Assembly (NCBI GenBank): GCA_039583875.1
Contig: CM077151.1
Location: 23,864,208 to 23,928,207 of the forward strand
Source: Platanthera guangdongensis
Taxonomy: Eukaryota; Streptophyta; Magnoliopsida; Asparagales; Orchidaceae
DNA: 64,000 bases
Direction: 5' to 3'
Below, piece by piece: positions 31,441 to 43,282 of this stretch. Within the stretch, counting starts at the first letter, position 1. Each line of letters opens with the position of its first letter. The translations under genes and the position numbers were made by a program. The notes under the pieces are model-generated. The model saw only the letters and a list, made by a program, of their open reading frames with translations. It was not told where the DNA came from and ran no database searches.

Positions 31441-32713
31441 TCTTGAAATGCCTTCGTGCTAGAGAGGGAGCATATAGAACTCTAAGCGGAGGAACGATCT
31501 AAGTCTCATGTTCTCGTTGGAAAACTTCGGAGCTCACTCTAGCCTCTATAGTTTCTTGTCTTCAAATGAAGTCTTTGAGGTTTTTTTATAGCTTTCTGGA
31601 TGGATATGTTGGTAGTTGCACCAGAACAGAATTTTTGTTGACGAATGATGTCGCTCCGTTTCGGATGCATGGATCACCAATTTTTGCAAAAAGACAAAAG
31701 TGCTCCATGGGCGATCCGGGTGGGTTGCCCGGCGGCGGAGGTAGCCGAAGATGCGTGGGCGACCGGCGGGCGTGTGTGGGGCACGGGAGCGCACTGTGCT
31801 CAAATGTGCAGGGAGCGTGCACGCTCAGGCAGCTCGCGCGCTTGCTCGTTGCGTGCGCGCACACAAGGAGTGTGTGTCGTGCGGGTGCGCTGTGCTTGGG
31901 TGTCTGTGCTTGGTTGCACCCATTCTTTTGGGGTGGTGTTCGAGCTTTCGGGGTGTGCACGACTTTCTGCACGTGGCTCGTCTGGCTGAGTTGGCTTGCC
32001 CCCGCGTTCTTGATTAAAATCTTTTCGATTTGACTCGGAAAATTCTCGGGATACTCCATCAAACATAATGAGCAAGTTTTTGGAAATTGAAGGTATAAAT
32101 ACAAAATTAGTCCTGAATTTTGGTTAGTTATTAAAATCAGTCAACAAACTACTATTTGATCGAAATCAGTCATCAAACATTTGCAAAACACCCAAAAGGG
32201 CCTTAATTATATTAATAAGTTAATAGAGTTTTACTTCTCCGTTATTTAACATAATTTAAAATATTTTTTTAAAATAATTTATTAAATTAATAGGTTAGGG
32301 TACACTTTTTGTTCAATTAAATGCATTGATTAAAATATCAATTGTTAAGGATCACCCAGCAAATATCATCCATTTGAACATAAAAATGAATAAAGTTTAT
32401 TATGATGATGTTAACAAATGACAATTTAACCCGTGTTTATGACCGCCACAACCGTGTGAAACAAAGCCTAATAAATGATTTTTTCCAAACAAAGATTAAA
32501 CTGAATATTGAACAGTTTAGGGCGGCGCTTCTCGTTCGGCAAAAACGTCCTGCACGCTTCCTGTTCCGCTAGGGTGAAGAAGGGGGATATCAAAGGGCAG
32601 TTTGTCATCCTTTAGATAATTTCTAAAGCTAAAGCGCTATGGAGGTTGAACTCTATTGTAAGTGATGGCTGAACTTTGTTCTTCATTTTCTCTTTTGATT
32701 TGTAACGATTTTG
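31441..32713. other. Unassigned, possible minus-strand LTR fragment
   Basis: No coding domain. Read on the minus strand, 32060 to 31500 runs from GC-rich CACACG text to GCTATAAAAAAACC (near 31585), the shape of an LTR U3 with a TATA box, but no ends were found. 32070-32713 is AT-rich with nothing recognised. Confidence 0.35.
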
Positions 32714-32797
32714 TGTTAGAAATATTTGAAGTGAAAGTGGCGGTCCGAACGGACTGTCCGCGCGGACTGTGCGGATAGAATTGTCAACTAGCCAGTT
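32714..32797 (+). repeat. Copia F 5' LTR, first part
   Basis: TGTTAGAAATATTTGAAGTG onwards matches the start of the 3' LTR at 44808 (TGTTGAAATTTTTGAAGTG) down to the TAGCCAGTT segment, after which E begins. Confidence 0.88.
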
Positions 32798-33478
32798 AGC
32801 CCCCAATCACCCGACCAGTCCGCCACACCGCACAACACATGGACAGAGCCACAGCCTATACTGCATCAGTCCGCACACCATACGCGGACATGACGACAGT
32901 CTGCACTGCTCGAGAACAACGCCTCTGCTCGCCGCAAGAGTCCACGACCAAAAGGCAGACCGCCCGGTCAACAGCGGACTCTGCGGACCCTGCGGACACC
33001 CTGTACTTGTCACAGAGTGTGACCAAATCCATCAAACCACCAAGAGCCTGGCACGAGCTCGGCGGACACAAAAACCAGACCGCCAATCACCATGGTCAGT
33101 CCGCCACAATGAATGCGGCTAACACTCCCCGCATCGTCGGAGACCTCGGCAAGGATCTAAGCCGATCTCCAAAGCCAGTCCGTAAAAAAGCGAACTCCGC
33201 GGACGCTAACCAAGTCCGCCACATTCCGCGGATAATAACTTCAAACCGCCCGGCTACTACATGAGCAAGAACAGCAAAACCGCAGGCCGAGCTGAGCACC
33301 GCCACCAGACCGCCACAGACAGACCCCCCAGGCCGCTCCACTAGATGCCCAAGCCGCCAAATCTTCTCTGGCCACCGACCACTCAGGCCGCAACACCAGT
33401 CCGCCCAGGTCATGGACTCAGACCGCCCAGACCGCGCGGTCTGCTCCATCACTCACTTTCACTTCAAAAATTTCAACA
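32798..33478 (-). repeat. Copia E 3' LTR (truncated)
   Basis: Aligns to 38824-39493. Its LTR start (TGTTGAAATTTTTGAAG on the minus strand) is at 33478, next to the purine tract complement CTCCCCCTTGAAG. The distal part, including promoter and U5, is missing. Confidence 0.85.
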
Positions 33479-34340
33479 CTCCCCCTTGAAGTGAAAAGTG
33501 GTGATCAAGCCCAATAGTCCCCATAGTCATTGAAATGGCCCCTTCGACAACGGCTTTGTGAAGATGTCAAAAAGGTTGTCTTCACTCCGAACATGTCCGA
33601 CCATAAGAGATCCCTCCAACACCTCTCTTACGAAATGGGGCTCGATCGCTATATGTTTCGTCCTTGCATGACAAACTGGATTGTTCACCAGTTTGAGAGC
33701 ACTTTCATTGTCACCTCGGAGCAGAGTTGGACCTTGCACTTCCTCATGGATGTCCTCAACTAGCCTCCTCAGTCAAATGGCTTCTCGAGCAGCCAAAGCC
33801 GAAGTCTTGTACTCTGCTTCCGTAGTCGAGACAGACATCGAGTCTTTTTTCTTGCTACACCACGAGATGCTAGCTGATCCACAAGTGAAAACATAACCCG
33901 ACGTTGATCTTTGATCATCCGAGTCACCACCATAATCAGCATCCGTGTATCCTAGCAAATAAAAATATGTGTCCCTCCTATAAAGGAGCCCCACATCAGA
34001 AGTAGACTTGACATACTTCAAGATATTTTTTGCCGCCACCAGATGAGACTTTCTTGGCTCTGTCATAAACCGACTTACTCGGCCAAGAGCGTAAGCAATG
34101 TCTGGTCTTGTAATCATTAGGTAGATCAAGCTCCCCACTAGAGCTCGGAACATCAAGGGATCAGGAAGAATCCTTCCTTCATCTCGTCGAAACTTCAGCC
34201 CATGATCTAGAGGAGTAGAGCAAACCTTCCCTTCCTTCACGCAGAATCAATTCACAATGTGATCCGCATATCCTTTCTGGCAAATGAGAATCCCGCTCTC
34301 CTTCCTCTCCACTTCAAGACCAAAAAAAGTGATGAAGCTC
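33479..34340 (-). pseudogene. pol: Copia E RT end and RNase H (broken)
   Basis: Minus-strand frames 34240-33773 and 33739-33527 hold the RT connection and RNase H: DPLMFRALVGSLIYLMITRPDIAYA, LGYTDADYGGDSDDQRSTSG, VSTTEAEYKTSALAAREA, then RGDNESALKLVNNPVCHARTK. The DIFTKPL end motif is near 33550. A frameshift near 33750-33770 separates the last part, and another near 34335 separates this from the RT core. Confidence 0.85.
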
Positions 34341-34976
34341 TCCCAAGTCTTTCATCTCGAAGCGAATAGCTAGCTCAGCTCTGAGCCTAGCTACCTCCTT
34401 CTCTGAATTCCATGTGATGATCATATCAGCAACATACAGCAGGACCAAGACCTGAAGCTCCCCCTTCTTCTTGATGAACAAACTTGAATCCGAGTTGGAA
34501 GCAAGATATCCGCAGAATTGGAGGTATTATGTTATCTTCCCATACCAAGCTCTTGGAGCCTGCTTCAACCCGTAGAGAGCCTTCCTGAGTTTGCAGACGT
34601 AGTCCGAATGAGCTTCAGAAACAAATGCAAACGGCTGATCCATGAAGATGTCATTATCAATCTCTCCGTAAAGAAAAGTGTTCTTTACATCAAGCTGTCA
34701 CATCCTCCATCCCTGGCAAGCAGCCAAAGCGATCACCACCTGAACCGAAGTCATCTTTGCAACTAGACTAAACGTCTCCTCATATTCCTCTCCATACTGT
34801 TGTGAGAATCCTCGAGCAACAATGTGAGTCTTGTATATTTTGATGCTCTCATCAGCCTTCTTCTTCAACTTGTACACCCACTTGCAAGTCACTGGATTAA
34901 TGCCATCAACCCTGGGCACAAGGTCTGAGTTTTCATTCTTCTTGAGAGCAGAGATCTCCTCCTTCATGACATCTTC
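34341..34976 (-). pseudogene. pol: Copia E reverse transcriptase (active site lost)
   Basis: From 34967 on the minus strand: CKWVYKLKKKADESIKIYK, IVARGFSQQYGEEYEETFS, DVKNTFLYGEI, YGLKQAPRAW. The catalytic box reads YVAD instead of YVDD (codons 34436-34425), which removes one metal-binding Asp. A stop follows GWRM near 34698. Copia F keeps YVDD. Confidence 0.85.
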
Positions 34977-35921
34977 TCACTTCTTGACTCCAGTGGCTTC
35001 ATTGAAGTTTGCAGGCTCTCGCTCATCCAGAGGACCTGCAAAGAAGCAGAAGACAAAGCTTACTGCATTCCCTTCACAGTAACGAGTTGGTGGCTTGATA
35101 TTCTTCTTTAATCTCCGAAGGGTCTGCTCCTTGCTCACCACATACGTTGCTTCTTCAGGCTCGGTTCCATTTCCGGGCATACTTTGAGCAATGTTCCCCC
35201 TACTTCCTGAACCAGAATCCTCTGCCTCAGAGCTTGAAGCAACAAGAGCTGCTGGTGAAACAACAAGCTTATCTTGAAGAACTTCAGCAATCACCTTCTG
35301 CTCTTCATCAACCGTGCTCTCTGATAGCACAACCGAGCCTCCTTCATACAACGTCAGTTCATCAAAGATCACGTCTCTTGATACAACAAACTTCTTCGTC
35401 GTAGGATCCATGCACTTTCATCCCTTCTTCCGCTCGTCATAGCCGACAAAGACAAGCTTCCTTACCTTTGCATCAAGCTTTGTACTTGAAACATCCGGGA
35501 CATGCACATAACAAGTTGATCCAAACACCTGAAGGTGTTGCACGCTTGGATTCTCCTTCAACAACATCTCGAAGGGAGACTTCATGTTGATCGGATTAAG
35601 AGGCATCTGACTGATGACATAAGAAGCGCAAGACATTCCCTCTGCCCAGAAAGACCTAGGAATGTCTTTTGCATGAAGCCAACACTTGCAGGTTTTCGTC
35701 AGATGACGAATCTTCCGCTCCGCTACTCTGTTTTGTTGTGCAGTATGAGCACAAGTAAGCTCTCTCTGGATCCTGTGCTTCTTGCAGAAGTTAGAAAATT
35801 CGGAGGAGACAAACTCACCACCGTTGTCTGATCTAAACTTCTTGATCCGCAGGCCAAGCCGACCCTCCATCAGATCCTTGAACTCCACAAACAAATGGAA
35901 AGCTTCTGACTTCTCCTTCAA
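34977..35921 (-). pseudogene. pol: Copia E integrase core and linker
   Basis: Two minus-strand frames: 35921-35418 with IKKFRSDNGGEFVSSEF (second Asp) and AQQNRVAERK (catalytic Glu; the usual Gly is Arg), through RKLVFVGYDERKKG; then 35411-34977 with KKFVVSRDVIFDE and an acidic/Ser-rich linker. A single stop near 35415-35417 separates them. Confidence 0.85.
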
Positions 35922-36340
35922 GAAATATACTCAAGTATATCTTGAGTAATCATCAATCAAGACAAACATGTATCTGATGTCTCCAAGACTAGCAATAGCA
36001 GTTGGCCCCATCAAGTCACCAAGGATACACTCCAATGGTCTCTTGCTCCTCGTTTGTGACTTATCAAACGTAAGGCGATGATCCTTACCGTACTGACACC
36101 TTGCGCAAACGTGACAAACAAATGGAAAGCTTCTGACTTCTCCTTCAAGAAATATACTCAAGTATATCTTGAGTAATCATCAATCAAGACAAACATGTAT
36201 CTGCTGTCTCCAAGACTAGCAGTAGCAGTTGGCCTCATCAAGTCACCAAGGATACACTCCAATGGTCTCTTGCTCCTCGTTTGTGACTTATCAAACGGAA
36301 GGCGATGAGCCTTACCGTACTGACACCTTGCGCAAACGTG
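35887..36340 (-). repeat. 227-bp tandem duplication in copia E integrase
   Basis: Unit 35887-36113 is repeated at 36114-36340, both starting ACAAACAAATGGAAAGC on the plus strand. Five differences seen by eye. As 227 is not a multiple of three, the duplication itself shifts the frame. It repeats the integrase finger-to-core part (HVCARCQYGK to DDYSRYT). Confidence 0.9.
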
Positions 36341-37024
36341 ACCGTCGCCAAAGGATGAAAGCTTAGGCAAGCCTTTCACAAGGCTCCTGTTTGTCATAGC
36401 TTTTAGCTTATCCATCCCTACATGCTTCAACCTCTCATGCCAAATAGCAGCGCTATCGTTTGCCCTCATCCGATCAACGTAAGAGTTTGTTGCAAGAACA
36501 AACAAGTTCTTTACTCTCTTCCCAACGTGAGCAACATCAGCCTTCACCGCTGATACGTTGCAAAGGAACTTCACTTCTGTTGGCCCAAACAGAACGCGAT
36601 AACCTGCGTCTACTGCATTGGTCACAGAGAAGAGGTTCTTCTTCATGCCCGGTACATGATACACACTCCTTAACGTGAGTGGCTCCTTATCACTACCCAA
36701 GGACACAACCCCCTCCTTCTCTACTGCATAAACAGTATTATCGACAGTAATAATAGCTTTGTTACCTGAGTAAATTTGCAGTGAGGAGAACTTCGACTTG
36801 TCTCCGGTGAGGTGATGACCACACTCAGAGTCCACAATCCAATCGTCTTCAAAGTCGATGGCGGACAAGGCACGGACACAAGTGTCCGTCATGAAAGCTC
36901 CACCCCAGCCAGCTTCCTCAATACTAGAGTAAGCTTCCTTATTGCTTGCAGCATGCCCAGGCTTCAGCTTGACCTTGCAGTCACGCTTGAAGTGACCCGG
37001 CTGATGACACTTGTAGCACTTCAA
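36158..37024 (-). pseudogene. pol: Copia E nucleocapsid, protease, integrase N-half
   Basis: An open minus-strand run of 288 codons. It starts with the zinc knuckle CYKCHQPGHFKRDC (C-X2-C-X4-H-X4-C). The protease reads WIVDSECGHH: Asp is kept but the Gly of D-S-G is Glu (codon 36826-36824), so activity is unlikely. The GAG-pre-integrase is HERLKHVGMDKLKAM, then CARCQYGK and the first integrase Asp in CILGDLMRP. Confidence 0.87.
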
Positions 37025-37780
37025 ATTCTTCTTTCAATCCTCCTTAGGAGCAGCGCTCCTCTCTGACTGATAAGAGGTTGAAGGCTCATTTTCAACAGTG
37101 GACTTCTTCTTCTTTCCTTCTCATCTCTTCTTCTTCTTGCCTGTGAAGAGAGCTTTACTACCTTCCTCAGAGACAGTGACACCAGCCATCTGTATGGCCA
37201 AACTTTCCTGCGAAGCAAGCAGGTTCTCAAGTTCCATTAGAGATGGCTGAGTAGTCCAGCCTTGAACAGAGGTTACAAAGGCCACATACTCCTTCCGCAA
37301 GCCGCGGATTATGTGTCTTTTCATCGTAGTCTCAGAGATTGACTCATCAGGATCAAGCGCTGATAACTCAGCACACAGACTTTTCATCTTCAGAAAGAAC
37401 TTGGAGATGGTCAGGTCTCCTTGAGTTGTCCTAGCCAACTCATTCTCCAGGAACTGTAGTCTCGTCACATTCTTCCTGTTGAATAACTCATCAATGGTTG
37501 TCCAAATATCAGCTGCTGACTCACATCCAATGATATGATCAAACAACTCTGGTGAAATAGCCCTCTTGAGGATAAACTCCGGCTTTGCATTAGATTTCCT
37601 CTAGACCCTCACCTGCTCAGCAGTCCCAAACGCAGTTGTAACTTTTTGTCTGTCGTCACCATCGACAAACTCTCATAGCTCCTCACCCAGAAAATAACTA
37701 TTCATGCACGACTTCCACTTTTTAAAGTTAGTCGACGTTAAGAGTTCAATACTCAGACCTCTTGCATAACTCACTTTCAT
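37025..37780 (-). pseudogene. gag: Copia E Gag (broken)
   Basis: The minus-strand ATG at 37780-37778 begins MKVSYARGLSIELLTSTNF. Family motif FKKWKSCMNSYFLGEEL is followed by a stop where copia F has Trp, and a second Trp codon is also a stop. The long open part is 37546-37121 (LFDHIIGCESAADIWTTI, RLQFLENELARTTQ, IIRGLRKEYVAF). A frameshift near 37120 precedes the zinc knuckle. Confidence 0.82.
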
Positions 37781-37854
37781 CGCAACAATCTTGGTTAAAC
37801 TTTCAGAAACACAGAGCACAACACAAGTTGATCACTGCTCAAGCAACCGAACCT

Positions 37855-37867
37855 CCCTCTGATACCA
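37855..37867 (-). other. Copia E primer-binding site
   Basis: Minus strand TGGTATCAGAGGG directly next to the 5' LTR end, matching initiator tRNA-Met. Confidence 0.85.
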
Positions 37868-39493
37868 TGTTGAAATTTCTCAAGATGATCAGCGAGATAG
37901 TCTGATGCCAAATTAATATTCTCAGAGTTATCAAGATCACACCTTGATCAAGCGGAACTAGGAAAGCAAGCTCAAACATCAATTTCAAGAAGAAGGAACA
38001 AGCAGATCATATATTTATTTACTTCTTTACAGGGCGAGGTATACGTGGCGAAACATGATTTCGCAAGTACACAAGGAAAAAACAGAAAGAAACAAATCAA
38101 TCCGGGCGGACAGAACCTGAGACCGTCGAGACCGCCCAGTCCGCCAAAGTCGCCGAAGCCGCTCGAACTGATGCTGCTAGAAGACTAATAGAACACAGAG
38201 TCTGCAGAGACCGTGAAGTCGCGCGGACACGCCGTTATTCGTTGACTGCTGCTGAACTGAAGAACAGACTGCCTAACTGCCCGAGTCCGGCAGACAGATT
38301 ATTGAACTCGGAAAAGCTGAAGCAGAGAAAACTGACAAGCCGCAGAAGCGACTTGCTGAGACAGCTGATTGTAACCGCAAACTACACTGATCCTGACCGA
38401 AGTCAAAGCCAAACTCTTGGCTCCACAGTGCTAGTTGCACAACCTGCAAACAGCAACCAGTTAACTCTGATCAACCCGCGCGGATAAGAAAACCAAGGCA
38501 GCAGCACTTAACCAAGTCTCAACTTACCGTTCCCTCAGTTACTATAAACGTGCCGGGGGGTCTATTTATAGGCAGAGTGAGGAGTGTGGTCACCGCCCTA
38601 ATGAGTAGAGTCACCACCCCAGCTCGCAGCTAGCAAAGCCCCGTCCGCCGAGTCCGCAAGGACATAGCCGGAATTCAAACAACCCGTCAGGCGCCAAGAC
38701 AAGGTCAGACCACCACCAGGCAGACACCACGCCAGTCCGCACACATGCAGCACGAGGACACAGCAACATCCCATTCACTGCGTCAGTCCGCATGCTACAT
38801 GCGGACACGGCAACAGCCCGCACAGCCCCCAAGCACCCGACCAGTCCGCCACACTGCACAGCACATGGACACAGCCACAGCCTATACTGCATCAGTCTGC
38901 ACACCATACGCGGACAAGACGACAGTCCGCACTGCTCGAGAACAATGCCTCAGCTCGCCGCAAGTGTCCACGACCAAAAGGCAGACCGCTCAGTCAACAG
39001 CGGACTCTGCGGACCCTGCAGACACCCTGTACTTGTCACAGAGTGTGACCAAATCCAGCAAACCACCAAGAGCCTGGCGCGAGCTCGGCGGACACAAAAA
39101 CCAGACTGCCAATCACCATGGTCAGTCTGCCACCATGAATGCGGCTAACACTCCCCGCATCGCCGGAGACCTCGGCAAGGATCTAAGCCGATCTCCAAAG
39201 ACAGTCCATAAACAAGCGAACTCCGCAGACGCTAACCAAGTCCGGCACATTCCGCGGATAAAAACTTCAAACCGACCGGCTACTACATGAGCAAGAACTG
39301 CAAAACCGCAGGCCGAGCTGAGCACCGCCACAGACAGACCGCCCAGGCTGCTCCACTAGATGCCTAAGCCGCCAAGTCTTCTCTGGCCACCGACCACTCA
39401 GGCCGCAACACTAGTCCGCCCAGGTCGCGGACTCAGACCGGCCAGACCGCGCGGTCTGCTCCATCACCCACTTTCACTTCAAAAATTTCAACA
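37868..39493 (-). repeat. Copia E 5' LTR
   Basis: 1626 bp; minus-strand start TGTTGAAATTTTTGAAG at 39493 and end ATTTCAACA at 37868. A TATAAATA box on the minus strand lies at 38570-38563. The sequence is packed with GCGGACT/AGTCCGC words, a trait shared by F and the LTR at 48146. Confidence 0.88.
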
Positions 39494-40700
39494 AGTTTCT
39501 GCATCTTCTTGTTCCTAGTTTGTAACCATGCGGATATGGTGTTTATCCGCAGGAGTGCAGACTCATCTGGAGTTCGCCAAGTCTGGCAGCTGCGGACTCT
39601 TCTGGAGTTCGCCGAGTCCGGCTTGTTGCGGACTTGCGAGATCGGCATGGTTTATGCCTTGGTCTTGTTCTAGAGATGTGGTTTGGTGATGATCGCGGAG
39701 TTCGCCAGATAGTGTGGATAGGTGTTGGAGTTCGTCGGTTTGTGCGGACTGGTGTTTGAGTCCGTCGGTTAGGAGTTCGCGCCTGATGGTGTGGACTTGG
39801 TTTGGATTTGTACCATGTCTGGTTGTGCTCAAGTTCGGAGAGTTCGTCGGTTAGTGCAGACTGCTTTTCTATCCGCCGAGTTCGGCAGCTTGGTTGAACC
39901 TGGTTTGTGCTCTAGCTGCGAACTCAGAGTGTGCGGACTGACGGTCTATCCGACAGCTCGACTAAGCGAGATTGTGCCTTAGTCTCGGGTTGTAGTTGTG
40001 CGGACTAGAGTAGTGTCTGCAGGTTGTTGCGAACTCGTGTCTGTATCCGTAGTGTCCGCGAGTTTGGCGGACTTGTTCTGGTTCTGGCCTTGACTGTGTT
40101 CAAGGAGGATAGACTGTTTGACCTTGTTGGTGAGACCTTGGCGGACAGGGTTTGTGTCCGCACTGCGCGAACAGGATTTGTGCTAGACGCGAGATGGGTG
40201 GTGATATTATCGGTTAGGGCGGTGATCACACTTCTCTCCGCGCCTATAAATAGAATCCCTCGTCACATCAACATAAAAAAACTGAATGAACAGTAAGTGA
40301 GCTCGGTTGGTTGCTGCAGACAGGTTTTTGTATCCGCGTTGTTTGAGAAGTTAACCAGTGTTTGATGTTACAGACTGTTCGGATAGCGTTGAGAAATCAG
40401 GGACTTTGTTCTGACTTGCATCATGGATTATTGCGTACTCTGCGGTTACAATCGGTGGTTAGCAGCAGGTCGCGGCTTGCGACAAGACGGTCATCTCAAC
40501 AACAATCCTTCTCAGTTCAATAAAGCTGTCCATCGGGTACATTGACGTATCATGTCTCACAATGTATGCCTCGCACTGTAAAGAAGATTATAGTACAAGA
40601 TTTACTTGCTCTCCTATTTGCATATGGTTTATTTGGCTTGGTTTGGTTGAATGTTCCTGTAACCTGGTTTCTCGTTTGTCGCATTTCACAAATTTTTACA
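39494..40700 (+). repeat. Copia F 5' LTR, second part
   Basis: Resumes at AGTTTCTGC, matching the 3' LTR from 44891. TATAAATA at 40245-40252. Relative to the 3' LTR it lacks about 240 bp near 40530 (between AATAAAGCTG and CATCGGGTACATTG). Ends TTTTTACA before the primer site. Confidence 0.87.
40245..40252 (+). promoter_or_regulatory. TATA box in copia F 5' LTR
   Basis: TATAAATA, conserved in the 3' LTR at 45638-45645 and on the minus strand of E at 38563-38570. A poly(A)-type AATAAAG follows about 260 bp later (40519). Confidence 0.6.
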
Positions 40701-40711
40701 TGATATCAGAG
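40701..40711 (+). other. Copia F primer-binding site (one change)
   Basis: TGATATCAGAG, one base different from the usual TGGTATCAGAG, immediately after the LTR. Confidence 0.75.
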
Positions 40712-40790
40712 AGAACATAGGTTTGAGAAGGGATCAACCACAGACTTGCTTTTTTTGCTTCTGGAAGTTACGTAGATCAGTGTTGGTGCA

Positions 40791-41677
40791 ATGGAAGGAG
40801 GATTTGCAAGGGTCTTGGAATTGAACTCTTGACATCGACCAACTTCAAAAAGTGGAGATCATGTATGGAGAGTTACCTTCTGGGTGACGACCTTTGGGAG
40901 GTCGTCTGTGGAGACGAAAGACAAGAGGTTATTGCTACCGCTGGTAATGTTGAAGCGGTGAGAACTTGGAGGAAGACAAACGCTAAAGCGAAGTTTACTC
41001 TCAAGCGGGCTATCACACTGGAGCTCTTTGACCATATCATTGGATGTCGGTCAATTGCAGAGATTTGGACTTCCCTTGATTGGTTGTTCAATAAGAAGAA
41101 TGTAGTACGACTACAGTTTTTGGAGAATGAGTTGGCGAGAGCAACTCATAAAGATCTGTCCATCTCAACATTCTTCCTGAAGATGAAGAACTTGTGTGCT
41201 AAAATTTCAGCATTTGACCCTAATGAGCCGATTTCAGAGGCAAAGCTTAAGAAGCACATAATCCGCGGATTGCAGAAGGTGTATGTTGCCTTCATTACTT
41301 CTGTTCAAAGCTGGGCCACTCAGCCGTCATTGCTTGAGCTGGAGAACCTGCTAGCTTCGCATGAATGCTTAGCAAGACAGATGACCGGAGTCACTATCTC
41401 TGAAGGATGTAGTGAGGCGCTCTTCTCAGGGAAGAAGAAGAGACGAGACAAGAAAAAGTAGTCGTATGCTGGCGATGGTCCTTCAACTTTATATCAGCAA
41501 GAGATGGGTGTTTCTCCTAAGCAATATTGGAAGAAGAGGGAAGGTCTAATGTGCTACAGATGCAATCAGTCGGGTCACTTTAAGAAGGACTGCAAAGTCA
41601 AGCTGTAGCCAGGGCACATTGCAGGTAAAGAAGAAGCTGGTTCCAGTGTTGAGGAAGGAGGATGGGGAAATGCATAC
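40791..41677 (+). pseudogene. gag: Copia F Gag and zinc knuckle (broken)
   Basis: The ATG at 40791 (MEGGFARVLE) is followed by a one-base loss near 40815; the main frame is 40829-41461: TSTNFKKWRSCMESYLLGDDLW, LFDHIIGCRSIAEIWTSL, IIRGLQKVYVAFI. TAG stops at 41459 and 41606 in the same frame. The zinc knuckle CYRCNQSGHFKKDC at 41552-41593 is intact. Confidence 0.85.
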
Positions 41678-43282
41678 ATGACGGGCACATGTGTTCGTGC
41701 CTTTTCCGCCATCAACTACCAAGATGACTGGATCGTGTACTCAGGGTGTGGTCATCACATCACCGAGGATGAGTCAAAGTTCTCTTCTCTGCAAACGTAC
41801 TCAGGTAATGAAGCTATTATTACTACTACTGATGATACAGTTCATGCAGTCGAGAAGGAGGGCATCGTTTCTTTAGGTAGTGATAAGGGTCCACTCACCT
41901 TGAGGAGTGTTTATCACATACCGGGCATGAAGAACTTCTTTGTGACCAACGCGGTAGATACGGGTTATCACATTCTGTTCGGGCCGACAGAAGTGAAGTT
42001 TCTCCGCAATGTGTCAGCGGTGAATGCTGACGTTGCTCATATAGAGAGAAGAGTAAATGACTTGTTTGTGTTATCAACAAGTTCTTATGTGGATCGGATT
42101 AGGGCCAACGATAGCGCTACTATTTGACATGAACGACTGAGACATGTCGAGATAGACAAGTTGAAAGTTATGGTGGTAAGAAGCCTTGTGAAAGACTTGC
42201 TTAAATTGTCATCTTTCGGTGAAGGTCATGTTTGTGCGGGATGTTAATATGGTAAGGCTCATCGCCTCCCATTTAACAAGTCACAGACCAGGTGTAAAGC
42301 ATCATTGGAGTGCATCCATGGTGATCTGATAGGACCGACTGTCACCGCCAGTCTTGGAGGTAGAAGATACATGCTGGTGTTGATAGATGACTATACGAGG
42401 TACACATGGGTGTACTTCATGAAAGAGAAGTCAGACGCGTTCCAATTATTCGTGGAGTTAAATGAGCTAGTGGAGGGCCGACTTGGCCTGCAGATTAAAA
42501 AGTTGAGAACGGACAACGGAGGTGAGTTCGTTTCAAATGAGTTATCTAATTTCTGCATGAAGCACAGAATCTGAAGATAGCTCATTTGTACGCATACTCC
42601 ACAATAAAATGGACTAGCAGAGCGAAAGATTTGTCATCTGACGGAGACTTGCAAGTGTTGGTTTTATGCCAAAGACATTCCTAGGGTCTTCTGGGCAAAA
42701 GGGATGGTCTGTGTAACATATGTCATCAATTGGATGCATCTGAGTCTGATCAATATGAAGACTCCTCATAAGATGATGTTTAAGGAGAAGCCCATCGTTG
42801 GACACCTCCGGGTGTTCGGATCGACCTGAGAAGGCGAGGAAGCTTGTCTTCATGGGCTGTAACGAGAGAAAGAAGGGATGAAAGTGTATGGACCTTGCCA
42901 CGAAGAAGTTCGTCGTTTCCAGAGACGCTATCTTTGACAAACTGATGTCGTATGTAGGAGGCTCTTCTGTAGAGCTACAAGAAAGCAGGTCCAACGACAG
43001 GCAAGAGGAAGCTGCTAAGGATCTTCTGATGGAGCTACATGTATCACCAGGAGCTCTAGGTGTTTCTAGCTCTGGGGCGGAGGCTTCTGGTTCAGGAAGC
43101 AGGGGGAGCGATGCTCCAAGTATGCCCGAGATCGGAGCTGGTTCAGAAGAAGCAGCGGAGGTGCCGAGTAATGGTCAGGTTCTTCAGAGGTCGAAGTGGA
43201 CCATCAAACCACCGGCTCGGTACAACGAAGGGAACATGGTGAGCTTCATCTCTTGTTTCTTCGCAGACCCTCTAGATGAGTG
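41678..43282 (+). pseudogene. pol: Copia F protease-integrase (broken)
   Basis: The protease reads WIVYSGCGHH: catalytic Asp replaced by Tyr at 41738-41740. In-frame stops at 42125 (conserved Trp), 42245, 42572, 42578 and 42605. Integrase acids are still readable: Asp in CIHGDLIGP, Asp in LRTDNGGEF (near 42510), Glu in NGLAERK (near 42610). About 50-60 bp before 42830 are missing relative to E, shifting into the linker frame 42888-43283 (KKFVVSRDAIFDKL). Confidence 0.85.

Larger units (their letters stand above)
32798..39493 (-). mobile_element. Copia E, nested, minus strand
   Basis: Read on the minus strand: 5' LTR 39493-37868, primer site 37867-37855, Gag, protease, integrase, RT, RNase H, then a 3' LTR cut short at 32798. 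The right LTR is 1626 bp; only about 680 bp of the left LTR remain, and the two differ by roughly 4-5 percent by eye. Loss of the left end also removed any TSD. All domains carry stops, shifts or active-site changes. Confidence 0.9.

Noticed and set aside
30912..31502. 196-codon ORF in R1 copy 3
   Set aside because: Imperfect GGCGGCC repeats keep the frame open; no start context, no domain.
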